64,000 nucleotides of DNA from Batkoa obscura (taxonomy: Eukaryota > Entomophthoromycota > Entomophthoromycetes > Entomophthorales > Batkoaceae), in NCBI GenBank assembly GCA_030770535.1, contig JASVEC010000004.1, positions 1,488,001-1,552,000 on the forward strand, written 5' to 3'. Positions within the stretch are counted from its first letter, which is position 1; each line of letters opens with the position of its first letter. The position numbers and the translations under genes are program-made. Shown in pieces: positions 47,225 to 57,816 of this stretch. Below the pieces are notes generated by a model. The model did not search any database, was not told where the DNA came from, and saw only the letters and a program-made list of their open reading frames with translations.

Positions 47225-48244
47225 TTAGCGACGACGAGTTGAGTTCTTTGGGTATGGGTTGTATTTGGATGATTCCTTATGGTGACGGATAGCATGAGTA
47301 GAGCGACGGTCACCACGTTTGTTTTCATCCAATGGCTTTTCATCACGACGGTAATTAGAACGATCATTAGAATCAGAGCCATAACGTTCTAAACTAGCTT
47401 CACGAGATCTATCACGACCCCTGTTGCCTTTTTCAGAGCTACCATAGCCATCATTATTATTAGTACTAGAATAATCTGGCTTAATGGTTAATTGTATACG
47501 GTGACCATCAGCAATTTCATTATTATATTCAGCAACAGCCTTTTTAGCATCTTGTAAGGATCCCATACATACTTCAGCGTTACCTGTAAACTTATTTTCA
47601 GAGTTGTAAAGCATCTCAACCGAAAGTACTTGCCCAACCTTGCTAAACGTAGCTTCAATATCCTCAGAGCATGCACCCAAGCTCATGTTAGAAATGAGGA
47701 CAGTGGCTGGCTTAGAAGTGCCACGGATAGTGATAGGGTCCTTATCTAAAGATGGTGACAAAGGTGCTTGAAAGTTGACCAAAAGTGAATCACTTTCTTC
47801 ATTGATATAATCTTCATCTTCAGCGTCGTCATAAGTTACTAACTCTCTTTTCCAACTTTGAGAAGAGGCACCTTGATGACCAGGCTCAGTGTCATAATGG
47901 TTTGGATTCCTCGAAGAAGGATATCGAGAAGCTCTTTTTCTAAGTTCACTAGTGGTAAAACCTTTTTCTGGAACACGATTTTTACGAAGGTCCCTAGTAA
48001 ACAGAGCCTTTGGACGCTCATCTCTTCTGTCAGCCTTTTGCTCAAACTTATCATGTTTCCATCTGCCATTACTGTTGTTAGTAGGAGAATTTGAGATGCG
48101 TCTTGGTCTATTGTTCCTATTTGGTCTTTTGTTCCTAAAATTACCTCTACGATCTTTTCTCATTTCAGAGACAACTTGATCTAACGAACAATCTAACAAT
48201 TTGTTACTTTCTTTGGGTTTGGAACTATCATTAGCAGCAATCAT
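47225..48244 (-). CDS. Yra1/ALY-REF-like mRNA export adaptor with one RRM
   Basis: A 339-residue intronless protein. Near the N-terminus LDCSLDQVVSEMRKDRRG resembles the UAP56-binding motif (LDxSLDxII) of ALY/Yra1-type export adaptors. A long Arg/Asn-rich region follows, then one RRM at about residues 180-255 (TVLISNMSLGACSEDIEATF as RNP2 and first helix; NKFTGNAEVCM as RNP1, with the usual aromatic residues replaced). The tail is Arg/Asp/Ser-rich (GNRGRDRSREASLERYG) and ends STRRR. By family it would join the exon-junction/TREX machinery and hand mRNA to Mex67. The weak RNP1 makes the RRM more likely a protein-binding type. Yra1 in yeasts has a regulatory intron; none is seen here. Confidence 0.82.
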   Translation of the reverse strand: MIAANDSSKPKESNKLLDCSLDQVVSEMRKDRRGNFRNKRPNRNNRPRRISNSPTNNSNGRWKHDKFEQKADRRDERPKALFTRDLRKNRVPEKGFTTSELRKRASRYPSSRNPNHYDTEPGHQGASSQSWKRELVTYDDAEDEDYINEESDSLLVNFQAPLSPSLDKDPITIRGTSKPATVLISNMSLGACSEDIEATFSKVGQVLSVEMLYNSENKFTGNAEVCMGSLQDAKKAVAEYNNEIADGHRIQLTIKPDYSSTNNNDGYGSSEKGNRGRDRSREASLERYGSDSNDRSNYRRDEKPLDENKRGDRRSTHAIRHHKESSKYNPYPKNSTRRR

Positions 48245-49673
48245 AACAGTTTATATTATTTGGAGTTTAAAAAATGAAGCTTGAAAAGAATTCACGTTTT
48301 GGTTTTATACTTTAGCATGCCGATTTTTATCCTATAATGTGTAATAAAATAGAGGCATCATTTGCTTAAAATACAATTAATGCATTAAAAGCAAAATCTG
48401 GCTTGATCTAATTGGGTGTTAAAAAGGTTTTTCATGTTGTAGTTCCTGACTTTAGCCATAGCGTAAAGAGAATTTCCTTAAAAGGAGTAAAAACATTCGC
48501 CTTATTGTTAAGCTGATGTTAAACTAAAATTTGTATTTCTGGAGCATCAAAATCAAAATCAACCTTATTAATCCACCAATTTACCCATTAAAATAACTTA
48601 TTGCATTTATAAAACGCTATATAAATGCCCTTAGGATTTAAAATATTAGCAGGATAACTTAATAACTATCTTGAATAAAAAAGGATAAAGATTATGATAA
48701 CAGATTCCAGATTAAACTTTGAAAGAGTTAGTAACATCCACTCTCAAAATAAGAACGGGATAAATTTGTTAAATTAGTATAACTTTATCTAGTTCAGTAT
48801 CATATTTTTTCTGCTTTATTCTAATCTTTAAAGCTATACAAAGTTTAATAAAAGTATGGAATAATGATAAATAATAAATTATAGTAATTACGGTAGTTAT
48901 GATGATTACAACAATAGATATAGTAGATGTATCTAGTTGTATATTCTTAAATTATAGGACCTGGGATGTCAAAAGATTACTAACATAACAAATGAACAAA
49001 CCCAAGCGATTACTGCTCTTTAGCAGATGACTTTATAGAATTTTTGTAATTGTTGGCGCTGTTATTGGAACTTCCTCACATTGTTATTATATATTATGTT
49101 AACATTTTTTATATTTCGTTTTTCATAACCAAACATACCAAGCATAAGCAATAGTAATAGAATGATATAAAAAACACTTTTGAATTTTTAAGGCATTTAA
49201 AAAATGAAAAAGGTAATTATAAGTAGTACTAAAAAGATATAAAGGTAGATATTAAAATTGTTGTTAAATAAAATCTGAACTATCGTATATTATAGTTAAA
49301 TCGATGATTCTATTATAATACTCATTTTTAGTTCAAAATTTATAATAAAACTTTATGTTCGTTTTAGCAACATGCTTAATAATTTATTTTTAATTTGGTT
49401 GTACTTATTTATATGATTTTTAAATTAGTAGAATAAAAACTTATTATTTAACTTTAAATAATAATGATTATGGATGGTATAAACTATTTTCGTAAAAGCT
49501 TATTTTAAAAGATAGAAATAATGTAGTTGAAAAGAAGATCTTTATTATTTTATTTATAAATGTGGTATTTGAAATAAATGTTTTATTGGATTTGCTGTAG
49601 TTTTGAAAAAGTATAAGTAATCTTAAATCACTATTTGAAATAAATAGTTTAAAATCAACTAAATAATAACTTG
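48245..49673. other. Long intergenic region, no gene supported
   Basis: About 1.4 kb. Around 48880-49090 short scraps (YDDYNNRYSR-like, then VGAVIGTSS-like) look protein-like but are in different frames; not called. Confidence 0.4.
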
Positions 49674-49780
49674 AATATGGGGGTGTTTTTTTAGCTTCAT
49701 TGTTTTTTCCATTTTTTAAGCGCTGTTTGAGTGGAAAGATTGTTAGTAAAATTCTTAAACAAAAAAATACATCCCCATAT
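49674..49780 (+). mobile_element. MITE copy 10
   Basis: Ends AATATGGGGGTGT / ACATCCCCATAT. The frame is closed only by a one-base difference in the first poly-T run; the remainder reads like the other copies. Confidence 0.9.
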
Positions 49781-49916
49781 AATATTTTTAAATACTAATG
49801 AATTGCATTGTGTCTTAATTCCTTTATATTTTTACTTTTTTACAATAGTAATAGTGGTAAATAATAGGGAGTTAGAATACTTTTATTATATTTGAAACCC
49901 TTTAATCTGGAAAAAC

Positions 49917-50025
49917 TATATGGGGATGTTTTTTTTTATTTCATCACTTTTTCCATCTTTTAAGTGCTATTTGAGCGGAAAAACTGTTAGTAAAATTCTT
50001 AAACACGAAAAAACATCATCATATG
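49917..50025 (+). mobile_element. MITE copy 11
   Basis: Ends TATATGGGGATGT / ACATCATCATATG. The element-long frame is open (SSLFPSFKCYLSGKTVSKI). Confidence 0.9.
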
Positions 50026-50330
50026 TATTATTTAGTATATATAATACACAAGAGGAAATAAAAAGTTACGTTAGGCTAATAGAGTTTTAGTAGCAGCTTA
50101 CAAAAAATAGCATTTAATGCACTATATTTTTAACCATCTATAAAGAATAAAACAAATTTCGAGTATATTTCTTTGAACACACTACAAAAATATATACTTA
50201 CTTATTTTATACTTCTATACTACTATCACTATAATCTGTATAAGAAATATTTAAAAACAACTGAATAGAGTAAAACGATTAAAAACTAATATTGGTATTC
50301 ATTTATTTTTATGTAATTTTTTATAAGAGT

Positions 50331-50436
50331 TATATGGGGGTGTTTTTTTGGTTTCATTATTTTTTCCATTTTAAGCGTTGTTTGAGCGGAAAGATTGTTA
50401 GTAAAATTCTTAAACAAAAAAATACATCCTCATATG
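50331..50436 (+). mobile_element. MITE copy 12
   Basis: Ends TATATGGGGGTGT / ACATCCTCATATG. The element-long frame is open, with the first half in the third possible phase (FFWFHYFFHF) and the second half back in the family phase (KRCLSGKIVSKILKQKN). Confidence 0.9.
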
Positions 50437-50945
50437 AAACTTTTAGGTTTATTATCATTATCAATATCGAATTAAAGTTTTCTAGCATTATTATTACTAT
50501 ATTTAGTATAACAATAATTTAAAGCTCAGTGTTCTAATTTACTAATATAAGTATCAAGTAGTAAACTTATAGCAATTTCACTCAATTTTTTTTCTTATTG
50601 TTATATTTATAGTTACCTATCCACAACTATGATTTATTTACTAACATTGGTATTAAAAACAATGTTAAAAGTGAGTCATCATACATCTTGTTCTTTTTGT
50701 GAGCATCGAATACTAATATAAGGTCCAATTATTGTTATTATTTACCTTATTTATAATAATATTCAGATTTTTAAATCATATTCTTAATTTTTCTGATTGA
50801 AGTGAGAATGGATTAAAAATCGTACTACTTTCAATCAGATTATAATACTACTCTTATTCATATTTGTGTCTACAAAAGTACAATGGCTGTATCCACAGGC
50901 TCTAATTAAATGAATTTACTTTTATTTGACCCAGTTCAGAATAGT
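50437..50945. other. Intergenic between MITEs, no gene seen
   Basis: AT-rich spacer; nothing recognised. Confidence 0.5.
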
Positions 50946-51053
50946 ATATGGGGATGTATTTTTGCGTTTGAGAATTTTACTAACAATTTTTCCGCTCAAA
51001 TAGCGCTTAAAAGATGGAAAAAATAATGAAGCCAAAAAAGACACCCCCATATA
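50946..51053 (-). mobile_element. MITE copy 13
   Basis: Ends TATATGGGGATGT / ACACCCCCATATA. The element-long frame is open on the minus strand (SFLASLFFPSFKRYLSGK). Confidence 0.9.
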
Positions 51054-51643
51054 TTTTTTTATAGTGAATGTTTAAAGCTCAAGAATCCCTTTTTCTTAAA
51101 CACTTCATTACTGCTTTTATTAGCAGTAATGTAAATATATTGAAAACATTAATGATCTATTCATTAAAACTAGTTTAATAGCTTTGTTTGAGAATAAAGC
51201 ATACCTTTTTTTTGTAAAACTGAATTTTTAAATACAACAATACATAAAATAATAGTTATAAATAACAACAGGCATTTATTTAATACTCAGTAGTGATATT
51301 ATTGGTTTGATTTAAAAACCTTATTTTATTAAGAACTTTTTTTGCTAAGTTGGTAACGTTTACGTCTCGCTTATATTCTACATTATTTCATTTTTTATAT
51401 AAATTTACATAAATTTAGACTGCAAAAAAACTATTACGAAAATTACTTGTTTTAGTCCTTTTATTTAAATATTAGCTTGAAGTCAAATCACGTTTATTAT
51501 TAATACATTATTAGAATAAAAACCTTTTAAGAATAAAGATACAAGATAAAGATATAAAAGCAAAAACGAAGATAATCAAATTGTGGAAAAAAGAGAAAAA
51601 AGAGAAAAAAGGGGAAAAAGAGAAAAAACAAAGGGTAGTAAAA
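51054..51643. promoter_or_regulatory. Upstream region of IDO/BNA2
   Basis: AT-rich upstream region. The last ~80 bases before the start are an A/G-rich run (repeated GAAAAAAG), probably the 5' UTR. Confidence 0.4.
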
Positions 51644-53407
51644 ATGACACAAACCAAAGTAGAAAGTATTCCTCCAAAGAATTACATCAGTGAATTGGGA
51701 AAGTTATTTACTAAAAAAGAAGACAATAGTAAATTAGAAATACCCAAACTTGAAGACTATGACATGAACCCAAAAACTGGATTTCTTCCAGCCACACCAC
51801 CACTAAAGAGATTGAGCGATATCTATTATGAACCCTGGGAGACGTTAATTGCGGATATGAAGGATCTTTTATTATGTGGGAAATACCGTAATAGAATTTT
51901 ACAATTGAAAGTGTTGTCAATCGATAAATTAATCAATTTAAAAGAATACCAGAGAGCTTTTTCAATTTTGACTTTCCTTCAACACTCATTTATTTGGGGT
52001 AAAAATGAACCTGTTTCTCAAGCTTTACCTGAATGCATTGCTGTGCCGTTAGTCCAAGTATCGGAAAAATTAGGCATTAACCCAGTAAGTTGCAATGCAG
52101 CAGTTGTGTTATGGAATTGGAAATTAATTGACGAAGAAGAGGAACTTGACTTGAATAATTTGAGTACAATAAGTTCATTTACAGGATCTTTAGATGAAGC
52201 ATGGTTTTATTTAATTACAGTAGCAATTGAAGCAAAGGGAGGAATAGCATTATCATCAATAATAAATACGCTAAATCATATAAAATCAGCTGATACACAA
52301 AACGTAATAATTGAATTAAAAAAGATGGCAATTTCAATCAAAGGCATGACCGAACTATTAGATAGGATGTATGAGAAATGTGATCCTTATTTATTTTATT
52401 GGAAATTAAGACCTTATTTAGCAGGCTGGGAAAACATGAGTGAAGCTGGATTGCCTCATGGTATTCTTTATAAAGGCGTTGATGATATTGATAGAAAAGT
52501 CGGAGATCCTATTCAATTTCGTCAGTACGCTGGTGGGTCGGCAGCACAGAGTGCTTTAATTCAAGTATTAGACATTGCATTAGGTGTTGTGCATTATCCA
52601 ACAAGTTCTGAATGGCAAAAAATGAAAGAAAAGGGTGAAATTAAGAAATCGAGTGAAACTTATTTATACAGCATGCGCGCTTATATGCCAGGATTACATC
52701 GTAAATTTTTAGAAGATTTAGCATTAGTTAGTAATATAAAAGAATTTGTTGAACGAAATGGAGGAGAATGTGCAGAGGCATATAATGAGTGCGTGTTAAA
52801 TTTAAAAGAGTTCAGAGATCAACACATAAAAATAGTAACCAGATATATTATTGTACCTGCAAGGAAAGGGCCTTCTATTGGTAGTTTTACTATTGACTCT
52901 GAACATACTATCAAGCCTGATAATCTAAGAAAGGATTCTATTATTTCATCTTTAGTTAATCCTAATCCTAATACTAATACTAATACTAATATTTTAGATA
53001 GTATACCAGAAAATGATACAAAAGGGAGTACAAGGTCTTCTTCTCCTATATCTATTATCAATGTAAATAATAGTAGTAATGGATTTAGTCAAAGTCCAAC
53101 TTCAAATAGCTCTAACCCAAACTCATTTGTAAGAGAGAGCCCAAGATTAAGAAGCGGGACGGGGTCAGGAAGTGTTGATTTATCTTACCCACAGTTAGCA
53201 AACTCAGCCAACAAATTAACTCGAAAAAATAGCGCGAAGTTTAATTTAGAATTTGGATTAGCCAGAAGTAAAGCTAGTGCAGAATCCGATGGTGATACAT
53301 TTCGTGGTACAGGTGGTACAGATCTTATACCTTTCCTTAAACAGGTACGAGATGAAACTACAGACTCTGTTATTAATGATCCTAACATTCTTTTTCCTCC
53401 ACTTTGA
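51644..53407 (+). CDS. BNA2: Indoleamine 2,3-dioxygenase
   Basis: A 587-residue intronless haem enzyme that opens the indole ring of tryptophan to give N-formylkynurenine, the first step of de novo NAD synthesis. I start it at the ATG at 51644, because the 21 codons upstream have no ATG and are a low-complexity Lys/Glu run. Family landmarks are ISSFTGSLDEAWFYLI, KCDPYLFYWKLRPYLAGW, KGVDD, GGSAAQSALIQVLDIALGV and AYMPGLHRKFLEDL with the proximal haem-ligand His, followed by TRYIIVPARK. Typical fungal IDO ends near here (about residue 430); this one carries about 155 further residues, rich in Asn/Ser/Pro with (AsnThr) repeats. Four MITE copies lie in the 2 kb upstream. Confidence 0.94.
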   Translation: MTQTKVESIPPKNYISELGKLFTKKEDNSKLEIPKLEDYDMNPKTGFLPATPPLKRLSDIYYEPWETLIADMKDLLLCGKYRNRILQLKVLSIDKLINLKEYQRAFSILTFLQHSFIWGKNEPVSQALPECIAVPLVQVSEKLGINPVSCNAAVVLWNWKLIDEEEELDLNNLSTISSFTGSLDEAWFYLITVAIEAKGGIALSSIINTLNHIKSADTQNVIIELKKMAISIKGMTELLDRMYEKCDPYLFYWKLRPYLAGWENMSEAGLPHGILYKGVDDIDRKVGDPIQFRQYAGGSAAQSALIQVLDIALGVVHYPTSSEWQKMKEKGEIKKSSETYLYSMRAYMPGLHRKFLEDLALVSNIKEFVERNGGECAEAYNECVLNLKEFRDQHIKIVTRYIIVPARKGPSIGSFTIDSEHTIKPDNLRKDSIISSLVNPNPNTNTNTNILDSIPENDTKGSTRSSSPISIINVNNSSNGFSQSPTSNSSNPNSFVRESPRLRSGTGSGSVDLSYPQLANSANKLTRKNSAKFNLEFGLARSKASAESDGDTFRGTGGTDLIPFLKQVRDETTDSVINDPNILFPPL

Positions 53408-53487
53408 ATTATAAATGACTATAGTTATAATTTTTAAATTTCATTTCTATCAAAACAATAAAAAACAGTAATAAAAACAATATACTT

Positions 53488-54336
53488 TTATTTAAACATT
53501 CTTAAATAAGCTAAGATAAAACATATGAGCATGATTAATATAAAATCAAATAAAAATGAATTACCTAAGATTAAAGCAGAAGTACCAGTGATGGTACCAA
53601 CCATATATTGTAAAATTTGAAACTTAATGTTCTCTAACTGAGCTTTAAGAGAAAAAATTTCTTGTTCTACTTTAGCTTGAGAGTCAATTAATTTACTAGC
53701 TTGATTATTGGCTTCATCCTTTAATCTACCCTTTTCTAAGTTCATATCCAGTCGAAAGCCAGCTTGAGACTTATTAATTTCATCTTTAAATTCCCTCCTT
53801 AATTTTTCAACTTCAGAAAGTAAACGCTCGTTTTCTAACTTCAATAACTCATAATCCTTCTTTTCGTGCATCTTAATCTCATTTTTCAATTGTGTAAAAT
53901 CAATTTTATATGTATAAATGCTCTTATTATTTAATTAATTGAAAATATTAAATATGACTATTAAATTACTTTTTCTTGCTCTTCTTTGGTTACCATCTCC
54001 TTAGCTAAATCATCTATACTAAACTTTTTATTAATCATTTTATCATTTGATTTTTGATTCATACACATTATGGTTACTATCATTACTATTACTATTACTT
54101 TACCTTTGATTTAATACTTCATCCAAAGCATTAACAATGGTTTCCGCTTGCTTTGAGTTAAATCCTTCTGCTTCTAACCTTTGTGAAAATTGATAGGTGT
54201 CGAAATGATATCCAGAAGATAAACCATAGCCTATCTGAGTATGAAATTTTGCTTTCAATGGATTATTAAATGATGGGTTTGATTTTAATAACTTTATATG
54301 TTGGTTAGTTTGTAATATTCTTTTTAGCTGATTCAT
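53488..54336 (-). CDS. Mitochondrial coiled-coil protein of the MCUR1/FMP32 (DUF1640) family
   Basis: A 238-residue protein. The three exons are 54104-54336, 53970-54018 and 53488-53922. The basic, Asn-rich N-terminus is a likely mitochondrial targeting sequence. FDTYQFSQRLEAEGFNSKQ and AETIVNALDEVL form the conserved head domain. A long coiled coil follows (LKLENERLLSEVEKLRREF, then DMNLEKGRLKDEANNQ). The C-terminus has YMVGTITGTSALILG and a second hydrophobic stretch (FDFILIMLICFILAYL) for inner-membrane anchoring. Family members are linked to cytochrome c oxidase assembly, proline metabolism (yeast Fmp32/Put6-Put7) or uniporter regulation (animal MCUR1). It converges on BNA2 with 80 bases between stops. 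Confidence 0.9.
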
Positions 54337-54646
54337 TATTGTTTTTTAAGATCTAAAGTTTGTTATTTTGTCAAATTTAATTTAAATTAGTCATTCTTTT
54401 TAAATGATAAAAATGTAAATGCTTTTTTGTCACAATTTAACTAAAGTATAGATAATAGCATGTATTATAATATGTAATATTATAAATATTAATATATACT
54501 ATAAATAATAGCGAGTAACTATTTATAAATAATTAATTGATACACTTACTAGAATTAATTATCAATTTAATGTACAAAATCAGAACCGTTGAAAAATTAA
54601 AGGCAATTCAAATTTGAGTAACTCATAAATTAAATTAGAACACTAT

Positions 54647-54656
54647 AAATACAAAA
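54647..54656 (+). promoter_or_regulatory. TATA box of the small secreted protein gene
   Basis: TATAAATAC in the context CACTATAAATACAAA, about 38 bases upstream of the ATG at 54685, similar in type and spacing to the lipase promoters. Confidence 0.55.
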
Positions 54657-54684
54657 TGAAAACAAAATAAAAACTATACAACTA

Positions 54685-54921
54685 ATGAATATCGCAGCTT
54701 ATTTATTTTGTTTATTATTATCTCTTAGTCTTATAGTTGGTGCTCCAGCAGATAATAATAGCAATCCAACCGAGGTCACGTCAGGTACGTGGGGTCCAAT
54801 TTCAACTACTCAAAACTTTGCACCAAGGGTGATGGGCCCGTTTATTCCAGTTAATTTAATCCAAGAAATGTTAGGAAACGTATTTGGTGGCGGTGCCTTA
54901 GGTGCCTTAGGTAGAAACTGA
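54685..54921 (+). CDS. Small secreted protein, 78 residues
   Basis: Residues 1-20 form a classic signal peptide (AYLFCLLLSLSLIVGAPA, cut after GAPA or nearby). The mature part is about 58 residues, without Cys, Asn/Thr-rich at first and then hydrophobic and Gly-rich (GNVFGGGALGALGRN). No family is recognised. A TATA box at the right distance and an A-rich leader support expression. It ends in TGA, 18 bases from the 3' end of the PIG-X coding sequence on the other strand, so the two transcripts must overlap. It could be a secreted effector or wall peptide; that is a guess. Confidence 0.7.
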   Translation: MNIAAYLFCLLLSLSLIVGAPADNNSNPTEVTSGTWGPISTTQNFAPRVMGPFIPVNLIQEMLGNVFGGGALGALGRN

Positions 54922-54939
54922 AATAAATAAATGAAACTT

Positions 54940-55930
54940 TCAATTGTTTTTATTTTTAAGCTTTAATGAAGTAGGTGAATTGGGGGGAGATAGTAAATTC
55001 TTTTTTGGAGAATAAGATTTGATACTGGTTATCAAATAATAAATGACTATTATTAAGGAGAATAAAGTGATTATACTAACTATTATTTCATGATTTAAAT
55101 CTCCATTTGGTGCTCTTATTTTCATTTCTGGTAAAGCTAAATTGTTGTTGTTTGGGAAGTAGTATTGTTGTTTATTAATCTTTCGTAGATTATAATTGTT
55201 ATTGGTATTATTAATTAAAATAATGTTTCTGTCGTTTATATCCATATTATTATTCAATAAAGCTAAGTTGTATGGCATTTGCTTTATATTATTTATATTA
55301 TCAATCAAGTTATTGTGATTTTTTGTATTATAATTGACATCTAAAATAATTAGCTTAAAGACAATTAAAATATAATCAATAGTTACCATTTAAACACATT
55401 AAACTCAAACTAGGGGGATTTATATTAATTATTTCATATTTGGTATCATAATTTGGTTTTCTATATCTTAAGTGTAACGGTAGTGCAAACTTAATTTCAT
55501 TTTTATTGGTCAAGTCGTTAACATTCCATAACAATTGAAAATAATTAACGAAGCTATCATTGACTTCATAAATTGGCAACTCTAAATCTAACTTAGAATA
55601 AACTAACTGAATACCTATCTTTTTGTTTTTGAAATAATCTTTGTAATATTCCTTGTGCTGTTCTAGTTGATACGGATCGACAAACAAATCTTTAGTGACT
55701 TTTTGATGGACTAGTATTAAATAATTGTCATTTTTACACTCATCTCGACGTTTGTCTTCCTTCTTGTTTGTTATTTTACTGATTATGTTTAATATATTAT
55801 TACTTTGGCTAGTCTTACTATCCTCCTTTATTTTTCTGTTTTTAACCAGCTTCAATATATATTTGATGCTTGGATGAAGACTGTCCTCATTTATTAGAGT
55901 ATAGTTTAATAATAAATTTATACTACTCAT
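54940..55930 (-). CDS. PIG-X/PBN1-like subunit of GPI mannosyltransferase I
   Basis: A 314-residue ER membrane protein that stabilises PIG-M for the first mannose addition in GPI-anchor synthesis. The two exons are 55387-55930 and 54940-55340, with a 46-base intron. DLFVDPYQLEQHKEYY, LDLELPIYEVND and FALPLHLRYRKPNYDTKYEI match the PIG-X domain, ending in NPPSLSLMCL. After an Asn-rich spacer the second exon has MKIRAPNGDLNH and one membrane helix (IIVSIITLFSLIIVIYYLI), as PIG-X should. The frame extends 10-29 codons upstream of the chosen ATG, including DAGFFHCF, which resembles the conserved PIG-X 'GFHR' segment, but contains no ATG; a missed upstream exon or a non-ATG start is possible. Confidence 0.82.
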
Positions 55931-56086
55931 AGTAAAACAATGAAAGAAACCAGCATCCAAGCTATCTTTAAAAAAAATTACGTCCTCTATTTCATTGGTG
56001 CATTCAAACCAATCATTTTAGATGAAATTGCATTTTATTTCTAATTTTGTAAAATTTCATTTTTCATTTTTTATTTTTTTAAAACA
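55931..56086. promoter_or_regulatory. Bidirectional promoter PIG-X/TAF12
   Basis: 156 bases between the chosen start codons. It may be even shorter if PIG-X begins upstream. Confidence 0.45.
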
Positions 56087-56714
56087 ATGCAACCAAAACC
56101 ACGCACTATAGGGATGAGTGAAAACACAAAATTGGTGTCAAAGCGTAGAATACAAGATTTAGTTAGCAAAATAAATCCATTAGAAAGAATGGATCCAGAT
56201 GCAGAAGACGTAAGTAAAAGAATGCTTTAATGATTAAATAATTAATTTTTATATATAGATTTTATTAGAAATAGCAGATGAATTTATTGAAAGCGTTGTA
56301 GGTACAGCATGTCGATTAGCCAAGCACCGTAAAACACAAAATTTGGAAGTAAAAGATGTACAACTTCATTTAGGTAAATAAAATCAAAAATAAATATAGG
56401 ATTAAGTAACTTAATAATAAACAGAGAGAAATTGGAATATAAGAATACCAGGATTTGCATCTGAAGAAATCAGGACCATTCGTAAACCAAATATCTCTAA
56501 TAGTTATATTGGAAAAGTTGGTTTAATCAATAATGCTAAGAATAGTAAACAAGCACAAAAAGAAAATACATTAGCAGCTATTCAAGCTTCATTAAATAAT
56601 GCAACTACACAAAACAATAATTTAAACAATAGTAGTAATAGTACTAATCATAAAGAAAACACCAATTTAAATATTCCTGCTACTCTTAATGCTGAAGGCG
56701 AAAAAGAGGAATAA
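56087..56714 (+). CDS. TAF12: TFIID/SAGA subunit TAF12
   Basis: A 175-residue histone-fold protein that pairs with TAF4 in TFIID and ADA1 in SAGA. The three exons are 56087-56209, 56259-56373 and 56425-56714. The H2B-like fold is complete: [52 protein letters not shown] and [14 protein letters not shown], followed by SEEIRTIRK. The tail is Asn/Thr-rich and ends EGEKEE. The long N-terminal part of yeast Taf12 is missing, so it resembles the animal form in length. Confidence 0.96.
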
Positions 56715-57593
56715 CTATTCTTGGTATAAGAGATACCTTACAATTTCAGTTACTATTAAATTGATACTGCTTTTATTTTATATTAATGATATTTTGCAAT
56801 AAGCTATAAATCATATTTTAGTTCAAAAGAATCATAACGAAAATACAGCTAAGTCAAAACTCATGCACATCTCTTTTTTGTTTAAAGACTCTATTAATAA
56901 AATTTTTACTCAATAGATTCAAAAACGACCAAATAAATGAAATTAAATAAGACATCACCATATTTATTACTACCTTTTAATATTGTATTTTGTTTTATTT
57001 TTAATTTGTTTTATGTTCATAGAAAAAATTTCGAGTTTTGGATTTAAAATAAACTATAAAAAACATATTTCACAAGAAAAATAAAATGATCAAAGATCTA
57101 TAATGTTATATAAGGTTATGATTTTTTTGGGCTCAATTTTGATTAGAGATTCATTAATAACATTTTTATCGTTTGATAATCATCCAAATAAGGTAACCAT
57201 CAGTAATCTTATTATCACAGTCATTAGCAGTATTTTGGGTATTATATTGTTTTGATGAAGAAAAGTAATTTATTATTTATTATTTATAAATATTTCATAC
57301 ACCGATCAAATCTAGTTAACTATAAGTATCCATAAATAGTAAAAAGTTATAAAAATAAATAATTTTTCGAACTTAGATAAACTCCTTTTTTATAAACTTG
57401 AAGCTATATCATACTACATTTTAATTATATTATATTGTGTTATATTTAAAAATTCCCAATAATTAACAAGGTCACGGTTCAACTATAATATTATCAAGTC
57501 TTTTATTTATGGGGATCTATAGGCTGGTATGTAAAAATCTATCAACTTGATAGATTTTTACAGATGATCTAAGTTTTTTAATTACTTAAAATG
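56715..57593. other. Intergenic, palindrome only
   Basis: AT-rich region between TAF12 and the MEC1 3' end. The only clear structure is the palindrome at 57531-57561. Confidence 0.5.
57531..57561. repeat. Perfect 31-base palindrome
   Basis: GTAAAAATCTATCAA, one C, then its exact complement TTGATAGATTTTTAC. It ends 33 bases before MITE copy 14. It could be a terminator-like hairpin, a binding site or a foldback remnant. Confidence 0.8.
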
Positions 57594-57702
57594 GTATGGG
57601 GGTGTTTTTTTAGTTTCATCACTTTTTCGATTTTCTAAGGGCTATTTGAGCGGGAAAATTGTTAGTAAAATTCTTGAATATAGAAATACATCCCCATATA
57701 TT
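57594..57702 (+). mobile_element. MITE copy 14
   Basis: Ends GGTATGGGGGTGT / ACATCCCCATATA, 115 bases from the 3' end of the MEC1 coding sequence. The frame is closed by one poly-T base; the second half still reads YLSGKIVSKIL. Confidence 0.9.
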
Positions 57703-57816
57703 TAACAAACAGTATAGTTGGGTATAAGGTAAAAAAAATATTAAAACCAAACTCATTTTATAATAAAATAAATAACTCCACTTGTATAAGATCAATAGCT
57801 TTATTTTGACTTAATT

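Noticed and set aside
51581-51643. A longer N-terminus for IDO/BNA2
   Set aside because: The extra codons begin at TTG, are almost only Lys and Glu, and no IDO has them; the ATG at 51644 is the sensible start.
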